Positions 22,501-36,000 of a stretch of 64,000 nucleotides of DNA are shown piece by piece. The translations under genes and the position numbers were made by a program. Source of the stretch: Pelargonium x hortorum (Eukaryota; Streptophyta; Magnoliopsida; Geraniales; Geraniaceae); contig JAYMTJ010000014.1 of the NCBI GenBank assembly GCA_036897525.1, forward strand, positions 88,791 through 152,790. The letters run 5' to 3'. Positions within the stretch are counted from its first letter, which is position 1. Each line of letters begins with the position of its first letter. The notes under the pieces are model-generated. The model saw only the letters and a program-made list of their open reading frames with translations, was not told the origin of the DNA and did no database searches.

Positions 22501-25500
22501 TATAGTTGTACAAAGGAAAAGAAAGTCTTAACAAAAGGAAGTTTTTTTATATTCTTTTTTCCTCTTAGCTATGTTCCAAAATAGATAGATAGTAAGGGGT
22601 ATTGACAATAGAGTTCGCATAAATTAGAATTTAACTACGCTTGTCTATAGCTATAGTAAAGCAGATAATATACAATATTTGGTTATTTACATGACTATGT
22701 TTAGAGTATAATAGAATAGTAGACGCTCTTGGTATGAATACTTTTGAGTTAGCTGAGATTGATTCTTAGAAGAACTAATCTAATGTTTTAGGGGTTTCGC
22801 TGGAAAGAGTTTTTACTAATATTTGGTCGGGAAATTCAAGAAGTGGGTCGCTGCAGTATTAAGAAGTGTTTAGGTGTGGTTGGGGGTTCTACAGGATTGG
22901 GTTCGACTGGCCATAGGGTTAGAAGTACAAGGGTGACCTCAGGTGTTATGTTATAGTTAGGGTCAGGTAAGAAGAAGCTTAGTTAGAATAACGTAAGAAG
23001 TGACCTACGGGATATCTAATCTATTAGATTCACCTAGTATTACACTAGCTATGCTTCCTGGGAATTGCATAAGCTCCAAGCCCTTAACATAGATCGGAAT
23101 CCTCCTCATGACAACACAACAAATGAGCTCCAAAGAATACCAATTAAGTAAGAGAGTGATATCCTAAACAAGCCTTCAGACTTAGGAATCGACGCCAACG
23201 CTCTAGACTTGGCATAGATTAAATTCCTATATTTGTTTACAACTTCTTTTTTTACAAAAAAATCCAGGAAGAGCAAGACACTAGTAGCTATTTCCAAGAG
23301 GGCATTCCTTTACTGGCAGGAATTTTAAGTGTAACTTAGACCTTTAGACTCGAGTAAATTCTGAAATTTCGGGGCAATCTAGCACAATTAAAAGCTTTAA
23401 CAGAACCCCCTATTTAGTTTTATTAAGAGTGGGTCTGGTAAATTACATTTAGGAAAAGTCTACAACAAGACTCTAATCTAAAAAGATATAAACAAACAAA
23501 AGGATAGTACGGAAGATATAAGAATCGCCGTTTATGAGAAGCAACCCTATGGAAATAATTTGACTACTGATTCTCATTGGAATGAAGCAATTTATCAGGC
23601 GGACTTTTAATTGAATATCGTATACCCTGCTACATTTTCTATTGTATTTGGCATGCCAAGTTTTTGTGAAGATTGGAGTTCGTACAAAGAAATTTCTCTG
23701 GGGCTGGGTCTGTTAATATAATAATAGTAGCAAATATTCCTAATTTAAATGTTCAAGTAAATATCATGTAAGAGCTTCCTACGAGATCCCACTTTTTAGT
23801 CACCTTCGAAAGAAAAAACTTTGTCTACCGTCGATTCCACATTACTTCTGAACAGTCCAGAGACCAAAAAATCTGTAAGTATATATAATATAACTTCAGA
23901 AACCCTTTAAACTACTTTTTTGTCATATCTATTTTTTTAAGAAGGATCTATAATTATGAGTTTCATACCCTATCAATTTTTTTTTTCGTTATACCATCAA
24001 AGTATTATAGATATAGGGATTTCCCCAGGAAACTCTGTGGAGTTTTCGGTTATTTTACGGGTGAATGTTATTAAAGCCATTACATACCTGTTTAGTTTAA
24101 GGGTTGCTCCACTAACTAATAACTAAAAGGTTGTCTAGAGTTTCCATACTTTGTCAAGGATTTTCCTGTACAGATGGGCCCATTTTATGATATTTAGGGG
24201 TTCGTTACGTTTGGCGACTATTTTCTTATCTTAGAACCACTTAAGTCTTTTTTTAATTCTCGAATTTGCTTTGGTTTTAGATCCATTAAGTTTAGAAGCC
24301 CTCTAGGCTAAGGCTAGGTTAGTCTTTGAAATTTCCAGCAAAAAACTATACTTAGCTAACTAAGTAGTGTAGAATTTTTTCAATAATGTGTAAAGACCCA
24401 GATTAAAAGAAAGAATTTGTGAATGGACTTAGCTTAATATTTAGCATAAATTAGTTTCTAGGAGGCAGCCGCTTCAGTTTTGGAAGGTCTTTTCTTCTAA
24501 GTCTATAAAGAAGTATAAGTATAGTAGAACTCCCCGAAAATGATCTAATCATGTTATTTGGAATTTCTTGAGCAGCTCAAAAGGATACTTAGACTTAGAT
24601 TTACTATGGATAGATAAAGAATAGTATAAAACAGCTAAATATGGCATTCTGGAGCTCCCTCACTTTGTGTTAGAGTTAAAATAGTATATTAGATATAAAA
24701 AAAAGAGGTCTTAAAATCTTATAAAGGACTTTTTATTTCACAAAGCAGAGAAAAGGAATACAAAAAAAATGCCCGGATAAATTTCTTATACTAGGGCTGA
24801 CTGTGTTATTCGAGGTACTCCTCTCTTTAAACAAAATATTCGTAGTGACATGGCTTTTTTAGCAGACTTCTATTTTAGGTCATATTAGCACAGTTGTCTA
24901 ATCGAAAAGGTTAAAAGTTATTTAATATTTCTCATCAAGAAGCCTTGTGGTACACTATGCCAAAAAACTAAGTTACACTCATATTTTTTTGTGTACTTTT
25001 CTCTTGCTGTTTCTCATTCTTAGAATGAATTACTATACCTGAGTTTGTTGCGAGTTTCGCTTATCCCAGTTCAGTTCCAGCACTTCTTATTCCTCAACAA
25101 GCTTGACACTTTAATAAATAAATAGGCGGGCCTATATATACTACTATACTACAGTCTCATACCCTTTACTTTAGTTAAGCTTAGGAACTTCCTCGGTTTT
25201 CTTTTGTTTGATTGAATAGGACATGATAAGAATAGGAATAGCAAGGGCCAAGTCACTGTATCGTAAAGTAAAGGCTTTTGAGGATTACAGACTAAGGATT
25301 TTTTTTCTGGAAAGTGAGCCCAGTTAAATTTGGATAGGTTTTTTTTGACTAAAGTGTCCCTTCTAAAATTATAGCGGAGAGTACGGTACCCTAAGATCGA
25401 GGTAACTAGCCTTTCGTTTACAGAAATTGCGCTCTCAAAGGGTGTGGTAAATCTACCGAAATCGAACATAAAGGAGTTCTAATTAAAAGTGCGCCGTACC

Positions 25501-26824
25501 TTAATTAACTTGGTAATACAGACACTAGTCTTTTCTTTATAGTAACCTAGCAACTTTTCTATATTTTCAATTTTCCAGAGTAAAGGGCTGGATTTAATAA
25601 ATAAAAGGGTAATCTTTAGCAGAACGGTTAAGGAATCTCTAGCTCGGTAAAGAGGTATGGGCTAAACCCTATCTGGAAAACTAGAACTCTATATCAGCAT
25701 CTGCTTCTATTATTTATTGCTAAATACCTAAAACTGACTTGCTACACTCTTCCGAACAAACAAGACCCTCAAGATGCCTTTTCGAACTAAACCACAAACT
25801 AGTAAAAAAGGATTCTGCCCCGCTTAAGCAAAAGTAGATCTTGTACTAGAGTAGAGTTAGCTGTATAATTGAACTCAGATACGGTAATTAATCTGAACTC
25901 TCAACGCACCAGTTCTAACTTAGGTAAGCTTTTCTTTTTATTACCCATTTTGCAGGGTATCTACATAACGTGTTTTACGAAACTAGGTCCTTTTATGAGT
26001 ATAGTAAAGTAAAGTAATCCCGAGAGTCTAAATTTTCAGTATAAGTGTTTTCCTACTAAAAGAGGTGTTTAATGCTGATGTTACAAAGCTGGATCCGGAG
26101 CTAACGACTGTCGATGAATTCTAAGAAAATGGAGTATTCAAAGCTTGTTGAAACTTTTTACGGAGGTACTTTACAAGTGTAAATTCATTCTAAAAGGATT
26201 AACCTTAAATAGATCTTGCGTCAACAGTGTAAAACAAATTAGTAGAAATTTCACTAGCTATTTCGATGCAGACTTCCAAAGTATACTATACGAAATGACA
26301 AGGAAGCCTTTCCCGGAGCTTATTACTATTTACTATAGTGGACAGGTTAAATTCTAAGGTTTTTTTGTAGTAAATTAAGCTATTACAGACTGAATGGGTT
26401 CTCTTAGTATTAATCCAAGCAGCCATAGCTTCAAAAATCTAAATAAAGAAGTATCTTATAATAACAAGAATTTACTTAGTTTTCGCTGGATGAGGTTTTA
26501 GAGTTTGATAATTATCTGCGGGAAAGGAAGCGCTAACACCAGAAGCCCTATATACCCCAGGCTGAGAAAGCAAATTGCTGTTATCCGGGTATGAAGTCAA
26601 TTCTGCCGCTGTATCGATGGGATAAATAAGGAAATGCTCTCTTCATTGTATGTATAAATTATAACTGGAGTATTTTGCTAGTGCTCTAATTTGACTCTTT
26701 GTTTAATTTAATATATATTATTTTTTCAGGATTTCTTTTGAATTTCATTATATTTATAATTAAAAATAGACTAGTGAGGCAAAAACTTAAAGTATTGCTA
26801 TTTCAATTTTGAGGTTTAACACCA

Positions 26825-26895
26825 ATGGTGATTGAATTCGAACCCGGGACCTTCATATAACTCAGTATGTGAGTGAATACACTAAAGAATCTTGT
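26825..26895 (-). pseudogene. tRNA-like relic
   Basis: Minus-strand CCCGGGTTCGAATTC (complement of 26834-26848) is a T-loop-like sequence. Upstream, ACTCA and TGAGT form a perfect five-pair hairpin near the anticodon-arm position, but with a 5-base loop. The T-stem does not pair. It is a decayed element, possibly Val-like by the flanking GAAGGTC, which is a weak basis. Confidence 0.25.
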
Positions 26896-27239
26896 GAGGG
26901 ACTTTGCGAGTTGGGTTTCAAATAGGGATACAGATTTGCTAGAGAGAGTTTAGGTGGAATTACAGTGTATCCTACAGTTTTTCAATAAGAAGATTACGTA
27001 TTACCTTCATTCACTGACAAGACATTCATAGGACAGCTTATAAGACCTTAGACCTAGCTCACATTTTTCTTTCCTTAACAGAACAGCTAAGAGTACATTA
27101 TATATATTTGAGTGGTTTATTAGAGGGAGTGCTATTGACTAGCTTTGGACAGGCTGTAAAACACTCACAAAGTACTGAAGTGACTCTTTTCTTTAAGGTA
27201 AGAATAATTCATCAATATCCCTCTAAAGTGGGTATCCTA

Positions 27240-27640
27240 TTCCTTTCCTATTAATTGAACCTACAATAGAACAAGAAGAAATACACCTTAAACTTAAACT
27301 AATTAGAAAAACTATTATTAAAAATATTCTAATTCTAATTATAAAAGTAAGTTATTACTACTAAACTCACTTATCTGTCGTATGCAAAGGAATACTCAGC
27401 CAAAGGTACCAAACTAAGAAAGAAGTTTCTCCTAACTAAGCATCTCATCCTAAGCCTACCAAGTTAGTAACTCTTAGGTCCCCAAGCTCCACTAAGCTCC
27501 AACACCAATAGGTACCTATAAACTAACTCTTGAATGGCTGACAACTAAGCCAAGGAAGCCTCTCTTTTTCCATTACCATATAGGATAACTCTTTAAACTA
27601 TTAATAAAGGTAGGTTCGAGAAAGAGCAGCACCCAGAGAG
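27240..27640 (+). other. A/C-rich + strand patch
   Basis: The + strand is unusually rich in A and C (AACTAA, CCAAG and CTAAGC words) compared with its flanks. No gene, tRNA or repeat family was recognised. Confidence 0.35.
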
Positions 27641-30600
27641 CTCCAAACTCAATTTATCAGGATCAATACCACTTTTTTTCAAGTATTTGCCTGTAAGCTC
27701 GAAAAACAATAAGAATCGAAGAGGATGCGGACCTCTTGCCAGTGTAACAACCAGTTCGTTCTGATTATTTATTATTACAACTTTCTTTCTTTTTAACTTA
27801 CCTTTACAATAAATTTTGTGCTAGATAAGAATATGGAAGCATTTCTTAATTTTTAAAGGCCAAAAGTCCCTATGGTAGCTGCAGTCAGTAAAACCTTTAA
27901 ACTTTAAAAAGTACGGGTTTCTGTAGGTTTTGTAAGTTTCAATTAAATAAGCTATAGTAAATCCACGGTAAATTAATTAGGGGGAGATGCCCTAAACATG
28001 GGTAAAGCACACGAAAAGAAAAGGGCCATAGCTCAAACTGTGTTTAGTTGCTTAGTCAAGAGAAGCTCCGCTTATCTAAAGGGTCCTTTCAAAGAAAAGG
28101 TACTTGTAAAAGTTAAGATAGGATAAAAGTATAGTAAAAGGCCCACTAATGCGTAGAAAAGGACAAATTACGATAGGAATCTATCATCTAAAGCCGATTT
28201 ATAAAGCGGAGGTAGGAGAACTTAATTTTCTTTCTGAGGAGGATCCTCCCTAAAATTGAGTCTAAACTTGTATATAGTATATATATATACAGCTTTAAAA
28301 CCTAGTAATTAAGTATTCCAATAGTTAATAGGCGGAGGCTCTTAACTTAATAAGGGTAATCTTTCTTTGAGAGGAATAATAAGGTATATCTATATGCTTG
28401 ATATTCCAATCTCTAAATCAAATCCTGTATTGACTTTTCATTTTTAGGTTTATTTTGCGAGAATAAATTAAGTTCCCTAGTTATTTATATACAAAAGGTG
28501 TAGAATTATGACAGAAAGCTCCTTAGAAATTGACCGTGAAATAAAGCTAATTTTTAGAAGAATATTTTAGCGCTTATAATAGGGACAATTCTAGCTTTCT
28601 TTTAATAAATAAAGCTTTTAAGTAATGTTTTTTAGTTGTAAGAGAGAAGCGGACTAAATGAAATTTCCTGGACTTAACCAAAGAAAACTCTCTAACAGAC
28701 CTGTAAAAGGACTGCTTATTCGTAACTTGCATACCTTGTTTCTAAGACCTATACACCCTTAGCACCAAGAGAATCTGGTTCTGTTATTCTTATTGACTCA
28801 TTTGCTGGCTATTGACCTTCTTTGGCCTACTTGACTTCGACCGCAGAGACAGAGTTTGCTTAGGACAGTCCCAACAATTAAAGTGAGATTCCTCTATTGT
28901 ATCTATTTCTATCGGAAAAGTACCTTTCAAAACTGAAAAAACCAGGGAGTGCGGTCGGTAGGTTTCTAAGAAAAGAATGTCAAAGGTTCAAATCGAGTTT
29001 ATTTGCTTTTTTTAAGGAACCCTTTCGACTAATTAAATACTACCACCCATTTCCTTTTATCCGCCGGATTTGCTTACTAGTGGTAACAACAAGGATCCTT
29101 TAACAATGAGGTTAGGCTTCAGTATTACATATTCATCATACAATTTTCATTAATTATAAATTTCTAGTAAAACTTGAAATGAAAAAAAAAAGAATACAGA
29201 TTAAGACTAGATATTTTATTTATTACTTTTGGAGAACAACCTTCTCACAGGAAACCCCAGTATTTTTTTAATTTTAAAATAGTAAATATTGTGTTAAGCC
29301 CTTTTTTTGCAAGGGAAGCGGTAGTACTCTGGATAACTTCTACAATAAATACTCTAGGGACACTTGTTTTTGTTATTTCTAGTACATCTCGAACTGGCGT
29401 TATATTATAGTAAAGCAAGTCTCAAGGCAATGCTTTCTTTTTAGCTCTCTAGTATATATAGTGGCTTTTGTGTATCCGCTGTAATTATATAAAGAAAATA
29501 CCTGGCTTCTAAAATAAGCCGGTATTCTGAAGTCAGATGGGTCAATTTTTTTGCTTAGGAGTTCAACGCTAGCTTATAACCCATGAAAGGATTCCCATTT
29601 CATTTCTACAGATTCTACACCTAAAAGAATTATACAAAACCCATATGCTGTCTCAGCAAGAGTAGGATTCCTCTTAAATTTAAGTTTTATCAACGGAGAA
29701 AATAATACTTATGTTATGCAACACACACAGGATAAAACAAAGAACTTTCTATAAATTTTTAACAGCTCCTGCTTGACTCGAAAGGAGTTTTAGGTCCCTG
29801 GAAGGTTTAAAGTGAAACACTTCGTTAAGTTTGAGAAGGCAAAAAAAAAAGAGCACCCTAATCTAATTAAGGGAACAATTCCAGTAGGCCTTTAAATATA
29901 GAACTTGTAATATAAGCCCCTCACTTTCTGCCTTTGTTTTGTGTTTAGAAGGACTACTCCAGAAAGGGAAATCAATCTTGGAAACTTGTTCGCTTCCGGA
30001 TAGAAAAGTCGAGACTACGAAGCTTAGGACTTGTCTTTCTCCACAAGTTAGTTTTAGAACCCCAAGAAATCTTTCTGTTTCATGTACTACACATATATCT
30101 TAGAGTAGGAGATAGCCAATAGGGCTAGTGTTCCTATAAAGGAAGGTAAATGTAAATCTAACCAAAGGCTTTAGCTTTATAGAAAGAAAAATATAATATA
30201 CGAGTTCTTTATTACTTTTTTCTTGCTATAGCTTCATAATCCTAATAAGCGAAACCTGTAAGTGAAGAAAAGTCAATAAAGTAATGCAAACCTAGCGCTA
30301 CCCATGGGAGGACAGAGGTTAGGAATCCCAAGACTTGGAATACCTAAACTTTTTAATCAACTATCGGGGCACTGCCTTAACTTAATAAGTAGGGTGTGAA
30401 CTGCGTAGTAGTACATAGTTAAATCCATTTAATTTAAAAGAATTGATGCTTAGAATTCAAATAGGGCTTTACAAGAGGAGGGGTTTTTCGTTGAACGAAT
30501 CGAATACATCCCACTTTTTGTTTTTACTACACGGTAGTTACTCATAGTTCCGAAATTAAGAATACCAAAAACAGGATTACCATAGTCTAAAAGCACTTTG

Positions 30601-31864
30601 CAGGGGCCAAGATTTTAAGCTCGTGTTAAAGAGAAGCTCCTAAGTCTCCCTTGCAGAGTCTAGTTTGCGATATCCTTCTTAGCCTTAGAAAAAGTTATAC
30701 ACTATTATTATGTTATCATAACCTATAACTACAAATAAGAAATTAACTTGCTAGCGTATTTTTTCATTAGTAGTTTTCTACCAGACCTTGGGGGGGTAAT
30801 CCCTTTTATTATATAACTTAACTAAGACACGGATTTCCCTTGGGGTCTGAGCTGTTGTACTGATCTGATCAAGGGTACTCCTAATTAAAATAAAGTGACT
30901 CTTTGAGTCGAGTTATTGATAGTACTAGCCTTATTGACTCTATTGTTTTTTACTAACACAAGATCCACAACTCCTCTGCAATTAATAGCCTTCTAGCTAA
31001 TAATTACAATTAAAAACATAAAGAAAGTTCTTACGGTTCGCTTTCGCATTAAGCCCTAAATCTTGGCGCTTCTAAGTTAAACTGCTGGTACATTATTTCT
31101 ATATCAGGTATAGAGATTCCGGTATAGAGATGAAGCTTTTAATGAAATGAGTACTTTACTATGCGCGGATTCGTGCTTTGATTTTGATGAGTTGCTCATA
31201 TTTATTATGAAGAGTCTGCTGGTTGTAAATCAAGTAGTTAGTGATTATTACAAGGAGCTATCCTCACCTCAATAAGTAAAAAAGACCCTAGAGTCTAAAA
31301 TGGGAGTTTTAGGAACATCTTGGTTTTGTTTTGCTACTTACGAACAAGAAAAAAACCTTAGACAAACTAGCTATTGTATTTATCTAAAATAGGAAATATA
31401 AGACGCGGTCTTTATCCTTGGCCTTTATAGCAGAAAGATAAATCCTGCGTGTTTTTTTTATTAATTTTAGTCGGTAATTCTAAAGACTCCTGCTGAGGTT
31501 TTAAGTCGATAAATTATTTGTAGAATTCGTCGGGCTATCAACATTACCTAACCTTAGAAGCTTACGCTCGTAGACAGATATTGTTGTCTATAAAAGCGGC
31601 TTTAGCGCCACGTCTCTTGCAAAATTCTATTAGTTTTCGCTGAATAACTCCAACTATGTGTGGTTTTAGAGCTTTCCCTGCTGGAACCCTAAATTACAAT
31701 TATATTTTATTTTAGTGAGATATTCTCAGGAAATAGATGCAAATAAAAAACCCTTGACAAAGCTGCTACGGTAATCCAGTTTTAAACTAATAGATTACGG
31801 ATGTTCCGTTTTTTTTTTTTTTAGGGCTTGTGCTGAAATATAGTTAAATGTCGAGTTAATTTCT

Positions 31865-31947
31865 GGCAACCTAACTAAGACTAAACTTGCTTGAAGTTCA
31901 ATCACTAGGTCTCAAAGACAAGGGTTCAAGTCAAATCCCCGGTTGCC
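31865..31947 (+). pseudogene. tRNA-like element with perfect acceptor stem
   Basis: GGCAACC (31865-31871) and GGTTGCC (31941-31947) form a perfect 7-bp acceptor stem around 69 bases. The T region GGGTTCAAGTCAAATCCCC is a T-arm whose loop has gained a GTCA-like duplication. A perfect hairpin AACTT-GCTTG-AAGTT lies at 31884-31898, but with only 12 bases before it there is no normal D-arm. Alternatively CTCAAAG at 31911-31917 could be a CAA-type anticodon loop with a poor stem. The perfect acceptor is the main reason to take it seriously. Function as a tRNA is doubtful. Confidence 0.4.
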
Positions 31948-32520
31948 TCGATGCAATACCTTTAAAAGGAGGGAGTATCTACAAAAATATCTGAGCCGCG
32001 TTGTGATGGCTATATAATATTCGTTAAGCAAAAAATATACTAGGCACCAGTCACTCTCTCTTAAATTTAAATACTTTCGTTCAGTGTGAAGAAAGGTATG
32101 ACTACTAAATTGAACTTTTAGAAATCTAATCTAAATGAGGTAAAAAAAAGACTTTGTTGTTTTTAGTCCCTTCAGAAGGGCTTCGTTATACGAGCAACCC
32201 GGTTAGTTACTGCAGCTAAGTAAAAGGAGGTCCTCTAAACAGGGCCATATCGGGGGATAGAGTTCTTCTTTTCTGGTTAGAGTTATTTATACAAGTAAGG
32301 GTTTTGGCTTTTATAGTATGTAATTAAGCTTCTTATCCTTTCTTTACTTTATAAAAGGGATTCCTTAACTCTACTAAACTAAAGGACTCTTTCACTTACG
32401 CTTGTAATAACCCCGCTTTTAACAAAGAATTCAATTATTAAGATCTCGAGCAATAATTTTACATACCTTTTATTTATTACTAGGAAGACCCCTCGTTTTT
32501 AGTTATAGGAAATTTGTGAA

Positions 32521-32600
32521 CTCCGGTTTGAACCTGCGTCCGTTTGAAGTGCTCCGTTTAACGCGGAATTTTAGGGTCTCGACCTGGGAAGCTGTTGCTA
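32521..32600 (-). pseudogene. tRNA-like relic with clean anticodon hairpin
   Basis: On the minus strand TTCCG (complement of 32564-32568) pairs fully, with one G-T, to CGGAG (complement of 32552-32556) around a 7-base loop CGTTAAA. Downstream lies CGCAGGTTCAAACCGGAG with a T-loop-like core. The residue before the anticodon is G rather than the invariant T. A tRNA-Asn(GUU) derivative with one lost loop base, or a TTA-type loop, are both possible. The T-stem does not pair. Confidence 0.35.
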
Positions 32601-32829
32601 TCTAAATTCTTTTTTTTAAGTTTTCGGAAAGTTTTACTTAGAGAGATAAAAAAAATTCCTTACCTAAGTGAATATTAAAACTTAAAGGGGTTTAATTTAT
32701 TTACTTTATTTGCTTGCTCAATTTATGCTTTCTTTCCTAGGACAGCGGGGTCGGAGCTTTTGAAAGTTAAGGGCATCTAAGTATATAGATTTCATTATGA
32801 CTCTACCTTCATACGGGATACCTTAAAAC

Positions 32830-33070
32830 TAAGACGCTATCTATTACCTACCTATTAATTTAGATAAAAGCTATAAAGTGTATAGAATAACTCTATCATT
32901 CTATCTAATCTAAAAGAGTATAAGACTATACGAGTACAATAGCTACAAGCTTAAGTAGTACAACAGAAACTAAATCATGACAAAACCCTTAGAACTCGTA
33001 CAGATTCTAGCTATTAGGAAAGCCAATCAATTAGTATGAAGAATTAAGTCAAAATAAAAGAAAAGTCAAG
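32830..33070 (+). other. Purine-rich patch
   Basis: A-rich + strand resembling the patch at 18590-18990 in texture (CTAATCTAAAAGAGTATAAG and similar). No homology to the dispersed repeat could be established by eye, and no protein was recognised. Confidence 0.25.
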
Positions 33071-36000
33071 ACGGCTGGGATGAAAGTTTATTTCAGTGTT
33101 TCCAGGGTACCCGATTTCAGATAGTAATAGTAAAGATTTTTTAGAGAATATTTCTATTTTAGTATAAGTAAAGGAAGCAGAATCTCTATCTCTTTCGAAT
33201 GGGATAGCTAGCAAAGGTGTGAATACTATGAATTACTTGTTCTAACCAACTGAGTCAAGGAAACCAAATACTGAATAATGAACCGAACTCTAATGCAAGC
33301 TGTCAATGGCTATCGCTGTCGAGGGAAGTCTAATATCTAAGAACAGAATAAAGAATCTACTTAATTGTATGAGTTTTCTGTTGCAAGGAAGAATCATAAT
33401 GACTAAGCCGGATACTCAAATTAGGAAATAGTATAGTCGGAAGTACTTTTGACCCACGCAATATACTTTTATTTTCAATAATAACTAGGATTCCTGTTCA
33501 GTAAAGCTTTTGTCGTACCGAAACCCTTGGAAGTTTATATCTATACTAAAACTTCCTAATACTTTGAATAAAAAAAAAAGGCAGGACTCTGGTAAATTAT
33601 TTCATCGATCAGAATTCGTTTCCCCATTCACAAGCTGATGTGATGCTTTAGTTCATAAAGACTAGAAACCCCATTGTATGTATGGCTCACTATAGGAATA
33701 CAAAACCTCCTAGCTAGCTATAGTAACTACATTAATAAAAGTATCAGCTGCAATAAATAAGTACAACAAGAGGAGAGGGGTCGAGCCTGGGCTCCTAGGA
33801 AGGTTATTAAGATTAAGAAAGCCGGGGCTAATTCCTGGGATATACGCTACTTTGTTTGTGTCTCTGGTTTGTTATACAAGGTTGTATAGCTTTATCGCGG
33901 CCAGTTTCTAAAACAAAACTAAGGGATAACCGCTAGAGTCTAAACTGGAGTCTCTAAATTGAGTCTAAAAAGAATAAATCTGTTGCTAAGTTAATTTTGG
34001 TTTCGCGATAAGGGCAGTGTCCGAAATCCGTGTTATCCTAAATTCTTAAAAATCAAAAAGTGCTAAGAAATATATACTAAATAGGAATTGAGGTTTACGT
34101 AGTTTTCTGTCAAAGAATAGTAAGTACAGGTAGTTTTACAAGTGTACGAGGCCCTCTATCCAACCTTTAATTTAGACTAGCAAATAGCTTTTCCTTGGTT
34201 TTCTCTTTTTTATTCACGTTCTCCTTAGACCTAGTCTAAAATCTAGGGTAGGAATACAGAATTTAAGTACAGGGATTTGGAAAAGTTTAACAGGGGTAGT
34301 AAATGAGAACTAGTAACAGCTCCTTACTCTCTTGTTGGACTTTTCAATTTCATTTAACATAAGAACATGCAATGCTATTTGAGGCCCGGAAGTAACCTAT
34401 GGATGAGGCTTGCCATACTGCTATATATATATATTATACCTTTTAACTTAAGCTGGCTTACTTTTTTTTTACTTATTTAATTGCTTAGATCGTATTTTAC
34501 TGGAGTGTGGGACTGAGATGAAAGCAGACCCCTATTTCATTAGATTTCCTTGAAGACTTCCTACCTACTTAAACAGGATTTGAAAGAGAATAAAACTCTA
34601 GCTTCTAGGGTCTTTATCGCAAGCAAATTACTTCAGCTTCAGTTCTTTCTTTATACTCCAACTCCAAATTATCTGAAATGGGAAACCTGGAAACAAACAG
34701 AGGAAAAGCCAACCTTTTTTTCTTCAACCCCCTAATTTGTTACTCATAACTACACCTCTTTAAGTCTTAAGAGCTAACCTTTCCTCAGAGATATGCCGCC
34801 TTATACTGGAAATTCTTAAACAAAAGATTTCCCTATAAACTAAAAAACCTTTAATAAGCAAACTCCTTGTTCTATTTAGGGTTTACCTTCGACTTGCTTT
34901 AAAATACTAGTACAAGAAACTAGTTAAGGAAATACTTCTATTTACATTACAGGAAAAACAGCCCCCCCATTATTCTGTCCTAAAGAATAGGGATCCCAGC
35001 TTTCTCTCTGTTCTCTAATGTAATTCTCTTATTTTATACCTTTACGCTAAGCTTCTAAACTGTACTTGAAATACCCAACCAAAATTAGAACCCAAAAAGA
35101 TAAGAGAATTTAATGAATAAAAGCTAACCTCCTGAAAATGAAAAGAGTCCGTTAGTACACAAGATCCCTTACTATAGCAACAAGCTCATAAGGCTCGTAT
35201 AAGCAAAGCACAACAGGACTTCTCCTTAAAGAGTGCTTATTATTGTCAGTGTTTTTTGTATCTATAGAAAAGAAAGTGAATCCCCTAAGCGCTTATCTAG
35301 GTTAAAACATTAAAGCAAAGATTATATAAATTCTTGCTTTACCTGTTAAGATCCTGCTTGCTAGAGATAGTACAGACTTTCAGTGCAACTTGACTTTCAA
35401 AGCAACAGGTGGAGATTGGATGCTTTTCAGAGGGGTGTGATGGTATCGCGCTAGGTATTCTTAGTTGGAGGTTAGAGAGAATACTGCATTCAAAGCTTAG
35501 AGTCTCTATATTATGGATTCCTTCTTATCTTAGTAAGTGAATTTGTTTAGATAGATAGAATTTGCAGGTCAAGAGTTGTTATTATTTATTACTAGAAAAG
35601 GACAATTACTCTAGCCTTATGTGTTTATCAGTAAAAGAGGATATAACCTTTTAAGTAATATGGACAACTTTTACCGAGTAAAACCCCCCTTTTAGGAGGT
35701 TGAGTCCTTAGGGTAGTACTAGCATAGTAAACCTTACACATTATGACCCAGAAAAAAACCCAGATTTCCTTTATATCGATACTCTCAAATACCCCAACAG
35801 AATTCATTTATTCCTAAAAACTAGTTTGAAATCTTAGTATTACATTCCAAAAGCCCTTGATTACAACAAAGCAATTAACTCCAGACGGCACTGCTATTAA
35901 GGCCCCTAACCTAAGTGTGTCACTTTCAGAATTTTTTGAATTCTTTTAATAAAAATTCTTTATTCGCCTTAGCTAGGTTAGTTTAAGGCTCTAGTGGCTG

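Larger units (their letters stand above)
19000..27240. other. Gene-free AT-rich background
   Basis: No gene is supported. The longest open frame on the minus strand (25149-25469, 106 codons) matches no family. Minus-strand tRNA-like motifs lie at 22470-22479 and 26834-26845. Around 22730-23340 the DNA is richer in GC and TpG, and one + frame (22828-23361) lacks TGA for 178 codons but contains eight TAA or TAG codons. Confidence 0.65.
27640..32800. other. Gene-free AT-rich background
   Basis: Class A composition throughout. It holds the tRNA-like elements at 31865-31947 and 32521-32600 and a 14-base T-run at 31809-31822. The open frame at 28897-29103 (68 codons) is unrecognised. No coding, rRNA or mobile-element signal was found. 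Confidence 0.65.

Noticed and set aside
25149-25469. 106-codon open frame on the minus strand
   Set aside because: Same reasons. Its translation is unrecognised and the region has ordinary class A composition.
3759-35195. A 15-base word shared between 3759-3773 and 35181-35195
   Set aside because: Several shared 15-mers are expected by chance in 64 kb of this composition.
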